A DNA stretch of 51,561 nucleotides from Methylobacterium sp. BTF04 (GTDB lineage: Bacteria; Pseudomonadota; Alphaproteobacteria; Rhizobiales; Beijerinckiaceae), in assembly GCF_010692745.1 (NCBI RefSeq), contig NZ_JAAHTB010000033.1, positions 1 to 51,561 on the forward strand, in the 5' to 3' direction. Position 1 is the stretch's first letter. Each line of letters starts with the position of its first letter. This document shows, in pieces, positions 7,754 through 17,229 of this stretch. Made by a program: the position numbers and the translations under genes. The notes beneath the pieces are model-generated. The model saw only the letters and a list, made by a program, of their open reading frames with translations, searched no databases and was not told the DNA's origin.

Positions 7754-9424
7754 TCAGGCGGCCCGGATGCTGCCGACGAAGCTCTCGACCTCGCTACCGA
7801 CGAGGCCGGATTGGCGACTCAGGCGCTCGGCCGAGGCGAGAACCTGCGCCGCGCCGGCGCCGGTCTGGACCGCTGCCGCCTGAACCTGCGCCATGGTCTG
7901 CGTCACCGAATAGGTCCCCTGAGCGGCATCGCTGACGCTCCGGGCGATCTCCTGCGTGGCGATCTGCTGCTGCTCGACGGCCGCTGCCACGCCTTGCGCG
8001 ATCCGGTGGACGCCGCCGATGGTCGACCCGATCTCGGCGATCGCACCGACGGTGTCGCGGGTAGCGTCCTGGATGGTGGCGATCTGCAGGGTGATCTCGT
8101 CGGTGGCGCGGGCGGTCTGGGCGGCGAGGCCCTTCACCTCGGCGGCGACCACGGCGAAGCCACGCCCGGCCTCGCCGGCACGGGCTGCCTCGATGGTGGC
8201 GTTGAGGGCCAGCAGGTTGGTCTGGCCGGCGATCTGCGAGATCAGCGCGACCACGTCGCCGATCCGGGCGGCGCTGTCGGCCAGCACCTGCACCCGAGCC
8301 TGGGTGCGCGTGGCGCCCGCCACTGCACCGGCAGCCGCGGCCGAGGTCTGGTCGACCTGGAGGCCGATCTCATGGGCCGAGGCAGCGAGTTCTTCGGTTG
8401 CGGCTGCCACGGCTTGGACGTTCTGCGCGGTCTCCTGCGCGGCGGCCAGCACCGCGTGCGATTGCAGGTTGGTCTGCTCGGCATTGTCTGCCATGGCGCG
8501 CGCGGCTTTCTCCATCTCGGAGGCCGATCCGGTGAGGTTCGTGACGAGGCCGCCGACCTTGCCCTGGAAGCGGTCCGCGAGTTCATTGCGCTCGGTATGG
8601 CGTCGTGCATTGGCGAGGCCGGATTCCTGGCCTTGCGTCTCGCGCAGGGCCTCGGCCTCCTTCATCGTGTGCGCGAACACCTGCATGCTGCGCCAAATTC
8701 CGCCGATCTCGTCGCGGCGCGGCGCCACGACGGGCAGAACGTGATTGCCTTCGGAGAGGCGATGGATCGCCGCCGAGACTCCGGCGAGGGGGCGCGCGAT
8801 CTGGCTGTTTCCGACGAAGCCGCCGATCAGCAGACAGCCGAGGGGACCGCCGATGGCGAGGGCCACGAGGAGGACGAAGCGCTGCGAATACAAAGCGTCG
8901 GTGGCGGTCTCGATGTCTGCGAGCCGGTTCTGGCTCTTCGACACCAGCGCGTCGATGCTGTCCTGGTAAGCCTGCCGGTTCGTCCGGTTGGCCTCGTTGA
9001 ATCCCTGATCGGCAGCGGCCTTCGGCGAGACTTCGGTGCCGAGGCGCGCCGTCTCCATCCGAAGCGGCGTGAACGCCGCCGCACCATCCACGACCTTCGC
9101 GAACAACGCCTGTTCGTCCGCCGGGACGTTCGGAGCCGAGGCCTTCAGCAGGGCGTTCATGCCGTCGAGGCTCTTGCGCAGGCGCTCGGCATATTTCACC
9201 GCATCGGCGGTGTCCTTCGCCGCGTAGATGCCGCGCGCCTCCAGCACCACCGTGGTCACGAAGCGATTGAGCGTCACCGCGTCGATCGAGCGCTGGGAGG
9301 CGTGACGGGCCTGCTCGATGGCGGAATGGAGCGTGTTCAGCGAACTGATCGCAACGCCGGCGACAATGAGCGTCACCGCGCTACACGCGAAGACGAAGGC
9401 CAGAATTTTCGCCCTGATTGTCAT
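7754..9424 (-). CDS. Methyl-accepting chemotaxis protein
   Basis: 556 residues from the ATG at 9422-9424 ([10 protein letters not shown]). Order: a first membrane helix (residues about 5-30); a periplasmic four-helix-bundle-like sensing region of about 160 residues; a second membrane helix containing [20 protein letters not shown]; a HAMP linker ([18 protein letters not shown]); and a methyl-accepting coiled coil. The conserved hairpin tip reads [20 protein letters not shown]. It should signal to CheW/CheA, none of which is nearby. The ligand is unknown. It is an orphan receptor set between hslV and hslU, with an inverted repeat in its 5' leader. No C-terminal CheR-tethering pentapeptide is visible; the protein ends FVGSIRAA. 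Confidence 0.92.
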   Translation of the reverse strand: MTIRAKILAFVFACSAVTLIVAGVAISSLNTLHSAIEQARHASQRSIDAVTLNRFVTTVVLEARGIYAAKDTADAVKYAERLRKSLDGMNALLKASAPNVPADEQALFAKVVDGAAAFTPLRMETARLGTEVSPKAAADQGFNEANRTNRQAYQDSIDALVSKSQNRLADIETATDALYSQRFVLLVALAIGGPLGCLLIGGFVGNSQIARPLAGVSAAIHRLSEGNHVLPVVAPRRDEIGGIWRSMQVFAHTMKEAEALRETQGQESGLANARRHTERNELADRFQGKVGGLVTNLTGSASEMEKAARAMADNAEQTNLQSHAVLAAAQETAQNVQAVAAATEELAASAHEIGLQVDQTSAAAAGAVAGATRTQARVQVLADSAARIGDVVALISQIAGQTNLLALNATIEAARAGEAGRGFAVVAAEVKGLAAQTARATDEITLQIATIQDATRDTVGAIAEIGSTIGGVHRIAQGVAAAVEQQQIATQEIARSVSDAAQGTYSVTQTMAQVQAAAVQTGAGAAQVLASAERLSRQSGLVGSEVESFVGSIRAA

Positions 9425-9437
9425 TGTCGGTGGGTTC

Positions 9438-9464
9438 CCTAGACACACGTTCAAGGTGTCTAGG
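9438..9464. promoter_or_regulatory. 9-bp inverted repeat in the leader of the chemoreceptor gene
   Basis: CCTAGACAC, nine bases, GTGTCTAGG: a perfect inverted repeat in the 86-base hslV-chemoreceptor gap. It lies 14-40 bases before the receptor ATG. On the minus strand the second arm runs straight into GGGAACCC, the only candidate ribosome binding region. It may be an operator or an RNA hairpin controlling receptor translation, or a weak terminator for hslV; no U tract follows. Confidence 0.5.
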
Positions 9465-9510
9465 ATGAATCTTGAAATGGACGGTTAACCGACGGCAGTT
9501 CTTAGCCGCG

Positions 9511-10101
9511 CTACGCGGTATCCAACGTTTCGATGACGAGACTGCCGTTCGTATAGACGCAAATCTCCGCCGCAATACCCATCGCCCGGCGAACGATGGC
9601 TTCCGCGTCGTGAACGCCATCTTCCAGGGCCCGCGCAGCGGCGAGCGCATAATTGCCGCCAGAGCCGATCGCCATCACGCCGTGCTCCGGTTCCAGCACA
9701 TCGCCGGCTCCCGAGAGAAGAAGGCTGACCTCCCGGTCCGCCACCAGCATCATCGCCTCCAGGCGGCGCAGGTAGCGGTCCGTGCGCCAATCCTTGGTGA
9801 GTTCGACGCAGGCGCGGGTGAGCTGGCCGGGATATTGTTCGAGCTTGGCTTCGAGCCGCTCGAACAGGGTGAAGGCGTCCGCTGTCGCACCGGCAAAGCC
9901 GCCGATCACCGAGCCCTTGGCGAGGCGGCGCACCTTGCGCGCATTGCCCTTCACGATGGTCTGCCCAAGGCTGACCTGCCCATCGCCGCCGATCACCACC
10001 CGGCCGCCCTTGCGGACCATGAGAATCGTAGTGGCATGCATCTGCGGCGGGCCGGAATCGTTCTGTGCCAAGGGGGGCTCCTGATCGGTCTGGGCGAACA
10101 T
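9511..10101 (-). CDS. hslV: ATP-dependent protease proteolytic subunit HslV (ClpQ)
   Basis: 196 residues. This is the proteasome-like threonine peptidase of HslVU. The catalytic threonine follows a short leader: ...MHA then [10 protein letters not shown], so Thr24 becomes the N-terminus after processing. Conserved blocks include [29 protein letters not shown] [15 protein letters not shown], and [15 protein letters not shown] chose the ATG at 10101; an internal ATG at 10041 would leave a propeptide of only three residues and cannot be excluded. The gene shares its orientation with hslU but is separated from it by two genes. Confidence 0.95.
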   Translation of the reverse strand: MFAQTDQEPPLAQNDSGPPQMHATTILMVRKGGRVVIGGDGQVSLGQTIVKGNARKVRRLAKGSVIGGFAGATADAFTLFERLEAKLEQYPGQLTRACVELTKDWRTDRYLRRLEAMMLVADREVSLLLSGAGDVLEPEHGVMAIGSGGNYALAAARALEDGVHDAEAIVRRAMGIAAEICVYTNGSLVIETLDTA

Positions 10102-10205
10102 TTAGGAAGTCGCGCGCGGGAACGCCACAGGTGGGGTCCGGCACCACCTCCCTGGCGAGCCGGTGCTTTTCGTCATTTCAGCGACCATCCCGACAAATCG
10201 GGGCA

Positions 10206-10703
10206 CTAGTCCGGGGCCGGGCTCTGTGCGCGGCGACGTATCAGCCGCGGCCGCCAGACGCCGAGAACGACATTGGCCGTGGCGATCGCGAGCAGCACCC
10301 AGAGCGTGTTGCGCTCGGGGCCGAGCGTCTCGGCCAGGATCTGCGGACTAATTTCGCCAGCCAGTGCACGGGCGCTGAGTTCGGCCTCCTGCTGCATCGG
10401 ACCCAGAACACCGACGAAGCCGCTTTCGAAAACCAGGATGCCGGTGGCGGCCTTGAGCCAGACCCAGCCGGCGCTGTGAAAGCCGCGGTTCGCCGCGATC
10501 GCGAGCAGGCCGGCAACCAGCGTCACTCCTAGCGACGGGAAGAAGATCCACGTGGCGATCATACTCATCGCGCCGCGGATCAAAGCATAACCGGCCAGAG
10601 AGGTCGGCGGAGGCGCCATGCTCAGCAGTACCAGCAGGGACGCCATCGCTCCCATGAGGCCGATGGCCCCCATCGTGTGGAGGAACTTCAGGAGGCGTCG
10701 CAA
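10206..10703 (-). CDS. Small integral membrane protein (DUF2269-like)
   Basis: 165 residues from TTG at 10701-10703, preceded by GAGAAG; an ATG start at 10673 would remove ten residues of the first helix. It has four hydrophobic segments: FLHTMGAIGLMGAMASLLVLL, a second around MSMIATWIFFPSLGVTLVAG, a third around GILVFESGFVGVLG, and a fourth at LWVLLAIATANVVLGVW. The pattern, with a His in the first helix, resembles DUF2269-type inner-membrane proteins. Function unknown. It lies between hslV and the helicase on the same strand, with spacing (104 and 143 bases) that suggests its own promoter. Confidence 0.65.
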   Translation of the reverse strand: MRRLLKFLHTMGAIGLMGAMASLLVLLSMAPPPTSLAGYALIRGAMSMIATWIFFPSLGVTLVAGLLAIAANRGFHSAGWVWLKAATGILVFESGFVGVLGPMQQEAELSARALAGEISPQILAETLGPERNTLWVLLAIATANVVLGVWRPRLIRRRAQSPAPD

Positions 10704-10846
10704 GGCTTCTCAACACCCGCTTCGGTCGGACCACCGAAATGCTAACGCACGTGACGACACCGCGATAGCGTGCCGATCATCACGGGTTGGACGTTGCGGC
10801 CCCTCATGCCCGTTCGGGTGAGGGCGCGCCGGTATACGCGGCTGCC

Positions 10847-11971
10847 CTACACCACCACCGTGATCGACTGCGCCGCCCGGGTCAGGCCGGTATAGAGCCA
10901 GCGGGCCCGGTGCTCGCGAAAGGCGAAGGATTCGTCGAACAAGACCACGTCGTCCCATTGCGATCCCTGCGCCTTATGGACGGTGAGGGCGTAGCCGTAG
11001 GTGAATTCGTCGGTCTCCCGCTTGAGGAAGGCCGGGATCTCCTCCTCCGATCCCGACATCACCGCGCGGAGCACTTTGATGTCGATGGGGCGACGGCGCA
11101 GGGCCGGGTCGTCCTCCGGCACCACGTCGAGGCGGATGGTGTCGGGGCGCTGTGCCGCGCGCTGCGCATGGACGGTCCAAGTCGAGCCGTTGAGCAGGCC
11201 CTTTGTGCGGTCGTTGCGCAGGCAAACGAGCTTTTCGCCCACCGCCGGCATCGGGTCGGTGTGACCGGCGATCTCGCGCAGGCGGTTGTTGTAGAGCCGG
11301 CGGGTCTTGTTCATGCCCACCAGGACCTGGTCGGCGGCAATGACGTGGGCCGGATCGATGTTCCGGCGCGAGACCACGCGGCTGCGGCCATACTCGCCGA
11401 TGGTGAGGCGGCCGCCTTCGCGGATCGTCATCGCCATGCGGACGATCGGATCGTCGGCGGCCTGGCGATGCACCTCGGTAAGCATCACATCGGGCTCGGC
11501 CTCGGTAAAGAACCCGCCGCCGCGCACGGGCGGCAATTGCGCGGGGTCGCCGAGAACCAGCACCGGCCTATCGAAGGACAGAAGGTCGTTTCCGAGATCG
11601 GAATCCACCATCGAGCACTCGTCGATGACGATCAGTTCGGCCTTCGAGACCGGACCGGTACGGTTGAGGGTGAAGGCGGGGCCGCCTTCCTCGGTCTCCT
11701 TGGTGCGGTAGATCAGGCTGTGGATCGTCGCGGCGTCGTGGCAGCCCTTCTGGCGCATGACGGAGGCGGCCTTGCCGGTGAAGGCGCCGAACACCACGGT
11801 GCCGTCGACATCGTCGGCGATGCGTCGGGCGAGGGTGGTCTTGCCGGTTCCGGCATAGCCGAACAGGCGGAACACCTGACCGCCGCCTCCCTTGCGCCAA
11901 TCGGCGATGGCTTTCAGCGCCGCGTCCTGCTGGGGCGCGAACTTGGTCGGCAGGTCGGCCGTCACGGCCAC
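10847..11971 (-). CDS. RecD/Dda-like ATP-dependent DNA helicase
   Basis: 374 residues, GTG start at 11969-11971. It is a superfamily 1B helicase core without extra domains. Motif I is [11 protein letters not shown], motif Ia region [17 protein letters not shown], motif [11 protein letters not shown], motif [15 protein letters not shown]. The C-terminal UvrD_C_2-like block has [17 protein letters not shown] and LYTGLTRAA. It is much shorter than RecD of RecBCD and resembles the single-subunit RecD-like or phage Dda helicases, implying 5'-to-3' DNA unwinding in repair or fork processing. Its start overlaps the last ten bases of hemF, so the two are translationally linked although unrelated in pathway. 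Confidence 0.85.
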   Translation of the reverse strand: MAVTADLPTKFAPQQDAALKAIADWRKGGGGQVFRLFGYAGTGKTTLARRIADDVDGTVVFGAFTGKAASVMRQKGCHDAATIHSLIYRTKETEEGGPAFTLNRTGPVSKAELIVIDECSMVDSDLGNDLLSFDRPVLVLGDPAQLPPVRGGGFFTEAEPDVMLTEVHRQAADDPIVRMAMTIREGGRLTIGEYGRSRVVSRRNIDPAHVIAADQVLVGMNKTRRLYNNRLREIAGHTDPMPAVGEKLVCLRNDRTKGLLNGSTWTVHAQRAAQRPDTIRLDVVPEDDPALRRRPIDIKVLRAVMSGSEEEIPAFLKRETDEFTYGYALTVHKAQGSQWDDVVLFDESFAFREHRARWLYTGLTRAAQSITVVV

Positions 11972-12888
11972 CGGACCGTGGGCGGCAGCGAGGACAGGAT
12001 CGAGGCGACGTTGCCGCCGGTCTTCAGCCCGAAGATGGTGCCGCGGTCGTAGAGCAGGTTGAACTCGACGTAGCGTCCGCGCCGGACCTGCTGCTCCAGC
12101 CGGTCCTCCTCCGTCCAGGGCTTCCCCATGTTGGCCCGCATGATCGCCGGATAGGCGCTCAGGAACGCGCCACCGACGTCGCGGGTATAGGCGAGGTCCG
12201 CCTCCGGGTTACCGGTCCAGTGATAATCGTAGAAGATACCGCCGATGCCGCGCGGCTCCTTGCGGTGCGGCAGGTAGAAATATTCCTCGCACCACGCCTT
12301 GTAGCGGGCGTAATCGGCCGCCGGGGCGTGGGCGTCGCAGGCTGCCTGCATCGCCGCATGGAAGGTCAGGCTGTCCGGGTCATCCTGGTTGCGCCTGCGC
12401 TCGAGGACGGGGGTCAGATCGGCGCCGCCGCCGAACCAGGTTTTCGTGGTGGCGACGAACCGGGTGTTCATGTGGACGGTGGGCGCGTTCGGGTTCCACG
12501 GATGCGCGATCAGCGAGATGCCGGTGGCGAAGAAGCGCGGATCCTCGGACGCCCCGGGCATCTGTGCCCGGAATTCCGGTGCGAACTCGCCGTGCACCGC
12601 CGAGACGTGGACGCCGGCCTTCTCGAACACCCGGCCCTTGAGCATCGCCATGGTGCCGCCGCCGCCCGGTTGGCCGGTATGGTCGGTGCGCTGCCACGGG
12701 GTTTTCACGAAGGTGCCGGCCTCTGTCGGCGCATCCGCATGGAACGGTCCGGTGGCCTCCGCCTCGAGGGTTTCGAGAGCGGCGACGATCCTGTCGCGCA
12801 GGGTGGTGAACCACGCTGTCGCTTGGCCCTTCAGCGCGGTGATCTCGGCTTCGGGCAGGGCGGGCGGTGAGGGAGCTTGGCTCGTCAT
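11962..12888 (-). CDS. hemF: Oxygen-dependent coproporphyrinogen III oxidase
   Basis: 308 residues from the ATG at 12886-12888 ([10 protein letters not shown]), normal length for HemF. It catalyses oxygen-dependent decarboxylation of coproporphyrinogen III to protoporphyrinogen IX in heme (and bacteriochlorophyll) synthesis in the cytoplasm. Family blocks visible are [64 protein letters not shown] and the C-terminal [20 protein letters not shown]. It ends in a ten-base overlap with the helicase gene. An in-frame ATG at 12924 would add twelve unconserved residues and is not preferred. Confidence 0.96.
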   Translation of the reverse strand: MTSQAPSPPALPEAEITALKGQATAWFTTLRDRIVAALETLEAEATGPFHADAPTEAGTFVKTPWQRTDHTGQPGGGGTMAMLKGRVFEKAGVHVSAVHGEFAPEFRAQMPGASEDPRFFATGISLIAHPWNPNAPTVHMNTRFVATTKTWFGGGADLTPVLERRRNQDDPDSLTFHAAMQAACDAHAPAADYARYKAWCEEYFYLPHRKEPRGIGGIFYDYHWTGNPEADLAYTRDVGGAFLSAYPAIMRANMGKPWTEEDRLEQQVRRGRYVEFNLLYDRGTIFGLKTGGNVASILSSLPPTVRWP

Positions 12889-12940
12889 GGGAAGGGATTT
12901 CCCATCCCGCCGCCCGGCCGTCAATTCGCGAAAGGCGGTC

Positions 12941-13213
12941 TCAATCCTTGCCCACCGACATCAGCAGCCGCTCGGTCTTGGCGTCCTCGATCCGATTGAC
13001 CATGCGCCGGCCCTCATGGACGTCACGCAGGGTCTTCGTCGCGGTGATGCAGGACTGAACCAGCATGATCACCCCCATGGCGAAATAGCCCTTCATCCAG
13101 ATGTCGATGGGCATGAACAGGATGCCGAGCGCCACCATGGCGGCGGCCCCCAGGAACGACGCGTAGGTGAAGGCGACCCAGGCGCCGGAATGCTGCGTGG
13201 TCTCGTTATTCAT
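12941..13213 (-). CDS. YiaA/B two-helix domain membrane protein
   Basis: 90 residues. It has two hydrophobic helices ([20 protein letters not shown] and [20 protein letters not shown]), followed by a cytoplasmic tail with [20 protein letters not shown]. This is the YiaA/YiaB two-helix family, small inner-membrane proteins often encoded beside pspA. Here pspA is immediately upstream on the same strand, 57 bases away, so the two are likely one transcript serving membrane stress. No enzymatic residues are expected. Confidence 0.85.
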   Translation of the reverse strand: MNNETTQHSGAWVAFTYASFLGAAAMVALGILFMPIDIWMKGYFAMGVIMLVQSCITATKTLRDVHEGRRMVNRIEDAKTERLLMSVGKD

Positions 13214-13270
13214 GGTGGGATTCCCCGGATGCGATGCGTGTTCGGACGGCGTGATGGTAAAACTGTCGCG

Positions 13271-13960
13271 TCAGGCGTGATCGTTCGGCCCGGCCTCGGC
13301 GCGGCGGCGCAGGCGATCGAGAATCGTGCTTCCGGCCGGGCGGGTGCTGCGGCCGAAGCCCTCTCGCTCCAGGCGCTCGGCGATGTCGGTGCCGGGCTCT
13401 GCTTCCGCCAGCGCGGCTTCGGTGTCGGCCGCCGCGTGCTGGAGGTCCCGGAGGCGGGCTAGCGTCGCCTCCGCCTCCCGGAGGGTGGCGCGGTCCTGGG
13501 GCGTCGCCGTGACGCCGAGGCGGCGGGCAGCTTCCGCTGCGGCGGCGATGCGGCGGCCACGCTCGAGCTCGCTCTGGCGCCGCGTCGCATCGGCGACCAC
13601 GGCCCGGATGCGGGCCAGCTCCTTCGCGAAGCGCACCCGCGCCGCGCGGATGGCGTCGCGCTCGGCCTCCAGTTCGGCGATGGCATCGGCAGCCTCGCCG
13701 GCGAGATACTCACGCCCGGCCTTCAGGGCGGCCAAGGCGCGCTCCTCGAGATCGACGCTGCGGGATTCGACCTCGGCGAGGCGGCGCTCCTCGGCCTTGT
13801 CGCCGGCCACCGACGTGGCCAGCGCCAACCGGCTGCGCTCCAGCGACGCGCGGGTCTCGCGAATCTGCTGGTCGAGGATCAGCAGGGCGTTGCGGTCGAT
13901 GATCTCTTCACGCGCCTGCGCGGCCGCGCCGCGTGCCAAGGTCCGAAACACGTTGAACAT
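13271..13960 (-). CDS. PspA/IM30-family phage-shock protein A homologue
   Basis: 229 residues, almost wholly helical with coiled-coil character, normal size for PspA/IM30 (ESCRT-III-like membrane-remodelling proteins on the inner face of the cytoplasmic membrane). It starts MFNVFRTLARGAAAQAREEI, where the amphipathic first helix should bind lipid. The family signature LILDQQIRETRASLERSRLA follows, with DAERDAI-like charged repeats after it. It is paired with the YiaA/B-type gene downstream. No pspF, pspB or pspC is in the window, so control probably differs from the E. coli system. A striking double palindrome lies in its promoter region at 14012-14051. Confidence 0.86.
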   Translation of the reverse strand: MFNVFRTLARGAAAQAREEIIDRNALLILDQQIRETRASLERSRLALATSVAGDKAEERRLAEVESRSVDLEERALAALKAGREYLAGEAADAIAELEAERDAIRAARVRFAKELARIRAVVADATRRQSELERGRRIAAAAEAARRLGVTATPQDRATLREAEATLARLRDLQHAAADTEAALAEAEPGTDIAERLEREGFGRSTRPAGSTILDRLRRRAEAGPNDHA

Positions 13961-14011
13961 GGGCTGTCTCCCGATCGACGAGCGGTGCCGTCGCCATCGG
14001 TTGTGCCACGG

Positions 14012-14051
14012 TTTGAACGGCGTTCAAGTGCGAATATGCACGCCGTTCAAA
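14012..14051. promoter_or_regulatory. Paired palindromic operator upstream of pspA
   Basis: TTTGAACGGCGT at 14012-14023 is the exact reverse complement of ACGCCGTTCAAA at 14040-14051. The left arm is also the start of a self-contained palindrome, TTGAACGGCGTTCAA, at 14013-14027. The right arm carries a near copy in opposite sense (TTGAACGGCGTGCA). So there appear to be two binding sites about two and a half turns apart, 52-91 bases before the pspA start. A trmL terminator is an alternative reading, because the 12-bp stem could also fold in RNA and trmL stops at 14056. Confidence 0.55.
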
Positions 14052-14055
14052 AGCG

Positions 14056-14514
14056 TCATTGCATGCCCGTTGTCTGCCGCAGGCCTTCGCCGAGGATCAG
14101 CGCGGCGCAGACCGCGACGTTGAGCGAGCGAAGACCCGGTCTGATCGGGACCACCACCCGCGCATCGGCTGCCGCATGGACCGCCTCCGGCACGCCGGCG
14201 GATTCGCGTCCCATCAGGAGGCAGTCGCTGGGGCCATAGGCGAAGTCGGTATACGGAAGGGCGCCGGTGGTGGTCGCGAGCACGAGCCGGAGGTTCGCCT
14301 CGCGGCGCCATGCCTCGAAAGCGGTCCAGGACCGGTGCCGGGTGATCACCACCTGATCGAGGTAATCCAGCCCCGAGCGGCGCAAGTGCCTATCCGACAC
14401 GTCGAAGCCCGCCGGCTCGATGATCTCCACCGCAACACCGAGGCAGGCGGCCATGCGCAGAATCGTGCCGGTGTTCTGCGGGATGTCGGGCTGATACAGA
14501 GCAAGGCGAAGCAT
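14056..14514 (-). CDS. trmL: tRNA (cytidine(34)-2'-O)-methyltransferase TrmL
   Basis: 152 residues from the ATG at 14512-14514 (MLRLALYQPD). It is a minimal SPOUT methyltransferase of the TrmL/YibK type that 2'-O-methylates the wobble base of leucine tRNAs using S-adenosylmethionine. Conserved blocks are PDIPQNTGTILRMAACLG at the start, then the SAM-binding knot LLMGRESAGVPE, VVPIRPGLRSLNVAVCAALI. The knot serine and asparagine (RSLN) are present. Upstream in-frame sequence up to 14730 is arginine/serine-rich and lies over the divergent ABC gene, so the internal ATG is the true start. Confidence 0.92.
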   Translation of the reverse strand: MLRLALYQPDIPQNTGTILRMAACLGVAVEIIEPAGFDVSDRHLRRSGLDYLDQVVITRHRSWTAFEAWRREANLRLVLATTTGALPYTDFAYGPSDCLLMGRESAGVPEAVHAAADARVVVPIRPGLRSLNVAVCAALILGEGLRQTTGMQ

Positions 14515-14568
14515 CGGTGTCTCATTCCTCGTGCGGCATCGCCCCCCGGTTGGCAGGGCGCCGCAACC

Positions 14569-14582
14569 GCCTAGCTCTAGGC
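14569..14582. promoter_or_regulatory. 14-base palindrome between trmL and the ABC exporter gene
   Basis: GCCTAG CT CTAGGC is a perfect palindrome in the 95-base divergent region, centred 34 bases before the exporter ATG. It is a plausible operator. It is flanked by two copies of GCCGCAACCG. No factor can be assigned. Confidence 0.35.
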
Positions 14583-14609
14583 TTGCCGCCGCAACCGGAT
14601 TGTCACGAC

Positions 14610-16475
<1,866 letters not shown>

Positions 16476-16845
16476 CGGGGGCCTCAGGACTAGCGGATTC
16501 CCCCTCGGAATGTGCTTTCCCACACCCTGACGCTGCGCGCCCGAAGTGCGCCGTGCCGGTTCGAGGCATGGCTATTTCCGCGCCACCGGCATGCACCGGA
16601 TACGGGCAATCCAAGAGCGCGAATTTCGCTTTGCAACCAGCGGATCAGACGTCTATCGCGGCCCGAGCTGCTTAGTGATTAAACAAGCTTTGCTCATTCC
16701 ATGCTCATTGAGCATGGGTGCCCTACGCCCCGACCCCTCGTGCCGGCGGTCCGCTCCGCATAGCTCGGGTTCAGCGACATTGCTGCAGCGCCACCCGGCG
16801 TCGCTGCGATGCCACAAAGACCAAGCTGCATTCGGAAGACACGTC
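16476..16845. promoter_or_regulatory. Intergenic region with 17-base palindrome before the DUF1127 gene
   Basis: 370 bases without a gene. Positions 16700-16716 read CATGCTCA T TGAGCATG, a perfect 8-1-8 palindrome 130 bases before the DUF1127 start. The adjacent ATTAAACAAGCTTTGCTC stretch is AT-rich for this genome and may hold the promoter. GGAAG at 16833-16837 is the ribosome binding site. I see nothing else in the region. Confidence 0.45.
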
Positions 16846-17055
16846 ATGTTCAAGTCGCTTATCACGGACCTCAAGGCCTCCTGGAAGGAGAACGAGTCCG
16901 CCCGCCAGCTCGCCGGTCTCACGGATCGCCAGCTCGAGGATGTCGGAGTCGAGCGCTTCGACGCGAAGATCCTCGTGAAGGCGCGCCGCTACCGTTCGCG
17001 CGAGCATGTGGCCTTCAGCCAGTCCACCGGTGTGTTCGCTCACCCCACCGCCTGA
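16846..17055 (+). CDS. DUF1127 domain small protein
   Basis: 69 residues, ATG at 16846 with GGAAG about eight bases upstream. The DUF1127 core is SARQLAGLTDRQLEDVGVER at residues about 18-38; this arginine-rich module is found in very small alphaproteobacterial proteins. Members have been linked to RNA binding, phosphate or carbon metabolism and stress responses. Here the tail is longer than in the minimal 47-residue type and ends HVAFSQSTGVFAHPTA. It is monocistronic, with a palindrome in its upstream region, so individually regulated expression is likely. Confidence 0.83.
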   Translation: MFKSLITDLKASWKENESARQLAGLTDRQLEDVGVERFDAKILVKARRYRSREHVAFSQSTGVFAHPTA

Positions 17056-17229
17056 TCACGCGAGACCCGGACCAACGAAGGCGACCGCAGAACGGGCGGT
17101 GGCCGCAGAGGGTAATTTCTGAGTAGCCCTTCGCCTGGACCGGCATCCCTTTCTCTGGACGCTGCACTATGGTCGCGCCTGGAAATTGGGGAGCACCTCG
17201 CGTGCTCGTCGGCCCAGGGTGAGCAGGCG

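Noticed and set aside
7811..9442. 543-residue plus-strand ORF
   Set aside because: Antisense of the chemoreceptor gene.
14012..14051. LexA/SOS box in the pspA promoter
   Set aside because: Alphaproteobacterial LexA binds GTTC-N7-GTTC direct repeats; here GAAC and GTTC are inverted with three bases between them.
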